This document shows positions 60,446 through 64,000 of a stretch of DNA of 64,000 nucleotides, in pieces (positions within the stretch are counted from its first letter, which is position 1; the number at the start of each line of letters is the position of its first letter). The position numbers and the translations under genes were made by a program. The notes beneath the pieces are model-generated. The model made no database searches, was not told the origin of the DNA, and saw only the letters and a program-made list of their open reading frames with translations. The stretch is from Sciurus carolinensis (taxonomy: Eukaryota; Chordata; Mammalia; Rodentia; Sciuridae): contig NC_062229.1 of NCBI RefSeq assembly GCF_902686445.1, positions 3,063,003 to 3,127,002 of the forward strand, read 5' to 3'.

Positions 60446-61540
60446 GGTTTTCTCTGGGTCGAGTCCGTGTCCTGGCACATCCTGTCCCTCAGCTCCTCAC
60501 CCGTTCTGTACTGCTGCCCACGTTCTGCCCCAGGCCGGCTAGGTGACCACCCTGTGGGCTCCCAGGCCGACCCTGCCCGACCCCCATCTAGGGGAGCCCT
60601 GTGCCCTCCCCTCGCCCCGACCAGCATGTGGAGGCTCCCGGTTACCTGGCTGGCCGTGTTTCTCCCTGTCCCCTGGGCCTCAGACCTGGCCTCCATGTTC
60701 AGGTCCCTGTGGCTGCAGAGCCCCGTTTTCCTGCAACTCGCCGCCATCTGTGACCAGTACTGTGACAGGCATGGTTTTGGTAACTGCTGCTCATTTATTG
60801 AGCACCGACTGTTGCTCACCGTCCGGCATTCCCAAAGAAGTCTGGCGAAGAGGCCCTGAGGCTGTTCAAGGGCATCCGGCCTCCCAGGGGAGGTGAGGCC
60901 AGGTTCTCCTGGTTGCCGCCCACTGCCTCCCTGCCTCCAGGGAGATGGCCCGGGCACTGCTGTCCAGCCGAGGCCATCGAGGGCTCTGCTCGGTCATCTG
61001 CCAGCCTCGAGCTCACAGACTTCTCCGGCCGAGGCCGGGAGGTGGCAGCCGGGGAGCCCAGCCAACTGCTGAGTCTGCACCCGACTCGTCTCTGCAAAGC
61101 CCCTGGCCCTGTGGCCTCAGGGTCCAGGGATTGCCAATGATGAGCCCAGCCCGTCCCTCCCCAGCTCGGCCACCCTCCCCTGGCCCTGCCGGGCCCTGCC
61201 CAGCATCCTGGCACAAAGGTGACCTGGAGCCACACCATGCAGCGTCCGGAGCACCGAGCTGGGGCCGCGGCCTCTCCCACGCCGCTGAGTGGAGGGCCCT
61301 GCTGGCCTCAGTGAAGTGGGCCTGAGGAACCGTCCCCCTCACGGGGCCGACAGGAGGGCTGGCGAACCCTGGCGAGCCCGTCCACACCGTCAGCGTGGAC
61401 CCAGCCCCGAGGAGAGACCCCAGGAACACAGCCGTCAAGGGCGACTGGCAAGGCTGCTTGGAAGGCGCGATTTTCCAACTACACCACACCTTAGGAAAGG
61501 AGGGAGGCCGGGCGCGGGCCTCCGTGCCTCCTGGGAGAAG
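60446..61540. other. Intergenic with a MIR/L2 tail
   Basis: CTGCTCATTTATTGAGCACCGACTGTTGC near 60787 is an inverted MIR/L2 tail. The rest is GC-rich and unassigned. Confidence 0.5.
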
Positions 61541-61544
61541 GCCA

Positions 61545-61625
61545 GGGCTCCGCCTGTCATCCCAGAGGCTCAGGAGGCTGAGGCAGGAGGATCGCGAGTG
61601 GAGGCGAGGCTGGCATCCCGGTGAT
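61545..61625 (+). mobile_element. B1 SINE fragment
   Basis: CTCCGCCTGTCATCCCAGAGGCTCAGGAGGCTGAGGCAGGAGGATCGCGAG. Confidence 0.85.
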
Positions 61626-61865
61626 ACCACATGTCCAGATGAATGATGCACGGGGAGGGTCAGGGCGAGTGCCCCTGGGGTCCACCCCAAACCCCGCACT
61701 CACACAAAAGGGGCCAGCAGAGGGAGGGGCGGCCGGAGCCTCTGAAAGGCCTAGGTGCCCGTCAGCAGCGTTGGACTTTGAGGCCGGACGCAGAGCCAGG
61801 AGGTGTCTTCAGTAGGAAGGGGAGCCGAGCTGCGGCCACCGGGGGCATGAGCCCAGCCACCGAGG
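61626..61865. other. Intergenic, no gene recognised
   Basis: GC-rich, unassigned. Confidence 0.4.
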
Positions 61866-61869
61866 CACC

Positions 61870-61985
61870 GCGGAACGGTGGAAGCACAGAGAGGTCCACC
61901 AACCCCCCCAGGGCCACACAGCAAGTGAGCTCTGGGGCTGGGATTTGCACCAGGCCGTCCAGCTGGCTCTGCCGCAGGACAGTGT
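61870..61985 (-). mobile_element. MIR SINE fragment
   Basis: GGAAGCACAGAGAGGTCCACCAACC, GGGCCACACAGCAAGTGAGC and GGGATTTGCACCAGGCCG form an inverted MIR core and box-B side. Confidence 0.8.
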
Positions 61986-62139
61986 CTCCCTGCAGCAGCA
62001 ACCTCCAGCCCTGGAGCCACTCGGCCCAGTGCTTTTGTCCCCAACACTTCCTCCTTGCCTAGGGGTCAGGGCTTGTCCCCTCCCTGGGCTTCCATCCTCG
62101 AGACCAACCAGGTAGGCTGTGACCCCACAGCAGACGTGA

Positions 62140-62340
62140 CCTGGGGGCTGGATGGTGTTCTCCCCAAATCCGTTCACGGAAGCCGCACCCCTGGTGCGAC
62201 CCTTTGGAGGCGGGTCTTTAACGAGGTGGTTAAGTTTGAATGAGGTCATTAGGACGGGCGCTAATCCAACATTACTGTGTCCTTATACGAGGGACGAGGA
62301 CACAGACACACACAGAGGACTCCCATCTCCCAGCCGAGGA
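62140..62340. mobile_element. Old interspersed-repeat fragment
   Basis: GGCGGGTCTTTAACGAGGTGGTTAAGTTTGAATGAGGTCATTAGGACGGGCGCTAATCCAACATTACTGTGTCCTTATACG (62210-62290) is a well-known old mammalian repeat, complementary in kind to the fragment near 56111. Family name uncertain. Confidence 0.6.
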
Positions 62341-63580
62341 GAGAGGCCTCCCCAAAACTCCACCCTCTCTGCGCCTGGTCTCCCACCCCAGCCTCCAGCA
62401 CTGGGAGAGGACCCGTCTTTACTGTGTCAGTTGGCCCGTCTGCGGGCCTCTGCTCTGGTCGCCCCAGCAAACCCATACCGTACCCATGACACTGCCAGCT
62501 CTGGTCTTCAACAGTCAGGACTCTGAAAGCCGCAAAACGAACACAAACCCTTGAATCAGAGTGGCTTAGGCAAAGAGAGAGAGCTACTGGAACAGAAAGG
62601 CAGCTTCAGGCCAGGCTCGACCCAGGCGCAGGACTCGGCACACATCATCTGCTTCCCTCTCCATCTGCTCAATCACAGGAAGGCGGCTTCCACTCGGGCA
62701 TCGGATGGCTCCCAAGAGGACCAGGCTCCTGTCAGCTCAGCACCCCACACCGAGCTGCCCAAGTCCAGCAAACGGGCCAGGGGTCCTCGGGTATCTGAGA
62801 TGGCCACACAGCCTCTGTGCGCAGAGGCGAGCTCCAGGTCAGACGCAGGCCACGCTCACCGGGTCCCTCCTGGGACGGGAAGGGGTGGAAAGGGCTGTGG
62901 GGCAGCAGCCAGCGACGGCACAGCGGATGTCCTCAGCTCTTGCCCACCCACCTGGCTCTGGCCCCTCGTCCTCCCCTCCCAGCAGAGCCCCGTCCTACAG
63001 CAGGAATCAGGAACCATCCGAACCCCGTGGCCGGGCTGGTTTAGAAGTGGGCGCGTGGAACCATGAGGGGCAAAGGGGACCTGTGTGAGGCGTCTCTGCT
63101 CCTGTGGAGACGGAGGACAGTCGGCCCCATTCTCCTCCTGAATGGTGTTTGCATTTGGCTGTGATGACTGGGGCTCTGGCAGCCATTTCGTGACCCACTG
63201 TGAGAGAACAGGCCGACGGTGGAGGGAGGGGGAAGGAAACCCCAGAGACCCTGACCACTTCCCAGGTCGAATCAGCTCCTGAACCCACCCTGAGCCAAAG
63301 GTCTCCGCGTGTGACAATGACTTGTCCACTGTTTAGGACCCTTGAGTTGGGATTTCAGCCAGCAGCAGCCTCAGGCTGTGGTTCGGGTGTGGTTGTTCCC
63401 TGGCGGGGTGCCGTGTGGGAGGCCTGCTCTTCAGTTTGGGGTGCAGAGGGGGTGGGACCTGAAGGAGGTGGGGCCTCGAGGGAGCGGTTTAGGTCAGCGG
63501 GGCGCCCTCGGGGGGCTCAGAGGCCGCTCCGAGGACCCTGAGGTCGGCCTCCAGAGAATGAGCCGTCCTGATGAGCCTGA
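62341..63580. other. Intergenic, no gene recognised
   Basis: Mixed composition; open frames without recognisable features. A purine-rich part at 63400-63490. Confidence 0.45.
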
Positions 63581-63584
63581 GCCA

Positions 63585-63755
63585 GGAGCAGGGCCGCGGG
63601 AGGCTGAGGCAGGAGGGTCTCCAGTTCCAGGCCAGCCTCAGCAATTAAGGGGGGCCCTGTCTCAAAATTAAAAAGCAGAAAGGGCTGGGGCTCTGCCTCA
63701 GCGGTTGAGCCCTGGGTTCCGTCCCGGGCTCCAAAAAAGAGAGGAAGAAATGCAA
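63585..63755 (+). mobile_element. B1-dID fused SINE
   Basis: CGGGAGGCTGAGGCAGGAGGGTCTCCAGTTCCAGGCCAGCCTCAGCAATTAAGG, CCCTGTCTCAAAATTAAAAAGC, GGGCTGGGGCTCTGCCTCAGCGGTTGAGCCCTGGGTTCC. 5'-truncated, otherwise well preserved. Confidence 0.9.
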
Positions 63756-64000
63756 AGGGCCGTGGCGCGGCTTGCCTGGCGGGTGGAGAGCCGGCTGCGT
63801 GAGGCCCGGTTCCTCCCCAGGGCTGGGGAAAGAACAAGAGCCCGGGCCTGAGTGCGGTGGGATCCGTCCCCGTCCCGCGCTCTCTGCCGTCCACGTGGGG
63901 CCTCCTTGGAGGCAGGAACCACGAGGCCACCTGACCGGGACCGTGAGCTGTATGGCCCTCTGCTCCGTGGCGGCCTGCCTGGCGCGCGGGATAGTCACTG
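63756..64000. other. Intergenic, no gene recognised
   Basis: GC-rich end of the window; nothing assignable. Confidence 0.4.

Noticed and set aside
1..64000. Bacterial features: operons, ribosome binding sites, CRISPR arrays, prophage
   Set aside because: The window is mammalian nuclear DNA. The regular tandem arrays lack unique spacers of CRISPR type.
1..64000. Exons of PTPRS, TINCR, SAFB2 or other neighbours of human ZNRF4
   Set aside because: No translated segment resembled these proteins, and they are expected to lie outside a 64-kb window around ZNRF4.

Overview
This is a GC-rich mammalian nuclear window, most likely from a sciurid rodent (squirrel, marmot or ground squirrel). Three things support that. 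Many tRNA-derived ID-type SINEs and fused B1-dID SINEs (a B1-like left half joined to an ID-like right half, a squirrel-family hallmark) are present. There is an old layer of L2, MIR and L1M fragments. The one recognisable gene is a mammalian ZNRF4. The family and synteny statements here are from memory; no search was run.

The only protein-coding gene I can support is ZNRF4, on the minus strand (28251-29315). It is a single-exon PA-TM-RING E3 ubiquitin ligase with an intact signal peptide, protease-associated domain, transmembrane helix and RING-H2 finger. In human it lies in a gene-poor part of 19p13.3 between PTPRS and TINCR/SAFB2. If synteny holds, the right end of the window points toward PTPRS and the left end toward TINCR/SAFB2. 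No exon of those neighbours was recognised. The other long open frames (up to about 600 codons) are chance products of high GC content or of a 30-bp minisatellite.

Layout. 1-27 kb: intergenic DNA with many L2 copies (mostly plus strand), MIRs, L1M 3' ends, a few B1-dID SINEs, two promoter-like CpG-rich blocks with no visible gene (14.3-15.2 kb, 21.5-22.3 kb) and several AT-rich enhancer-like islands. 27.7-29.6 kb: a promoter-like CpG block beside the 3' end of ZNRF4, then ZNRF4 itself. 30-52 kb: more intergenic DNA with a 12-unit minisatellite (33.35-33.71 kb), L2 copies now almost all minus strand, further CpG-rich blocks (37.5-38.5 kb, 45.9-46.2 kb) and further AT-rich islands. 52-64 kb: the youngest SINE insertions (a nested ID with target-site duplications, a tandem pair of IDs) and a degenerate telomere-like block (60.06-60.44 kb).

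There is no operon, CRISPR array or prophage, and I found no convincing new multi-gene system. The observations most worth a second look are the non-AUG N-terminal extension and uORF of ZNRF4, the gene-less promoter-like blocks (especially the one abutting the ZNRF4 3' end), CTCF-like motifs inside L2 copies, an octamer-type inverted repeat, and the telomere-like block flanked by direct repeats.
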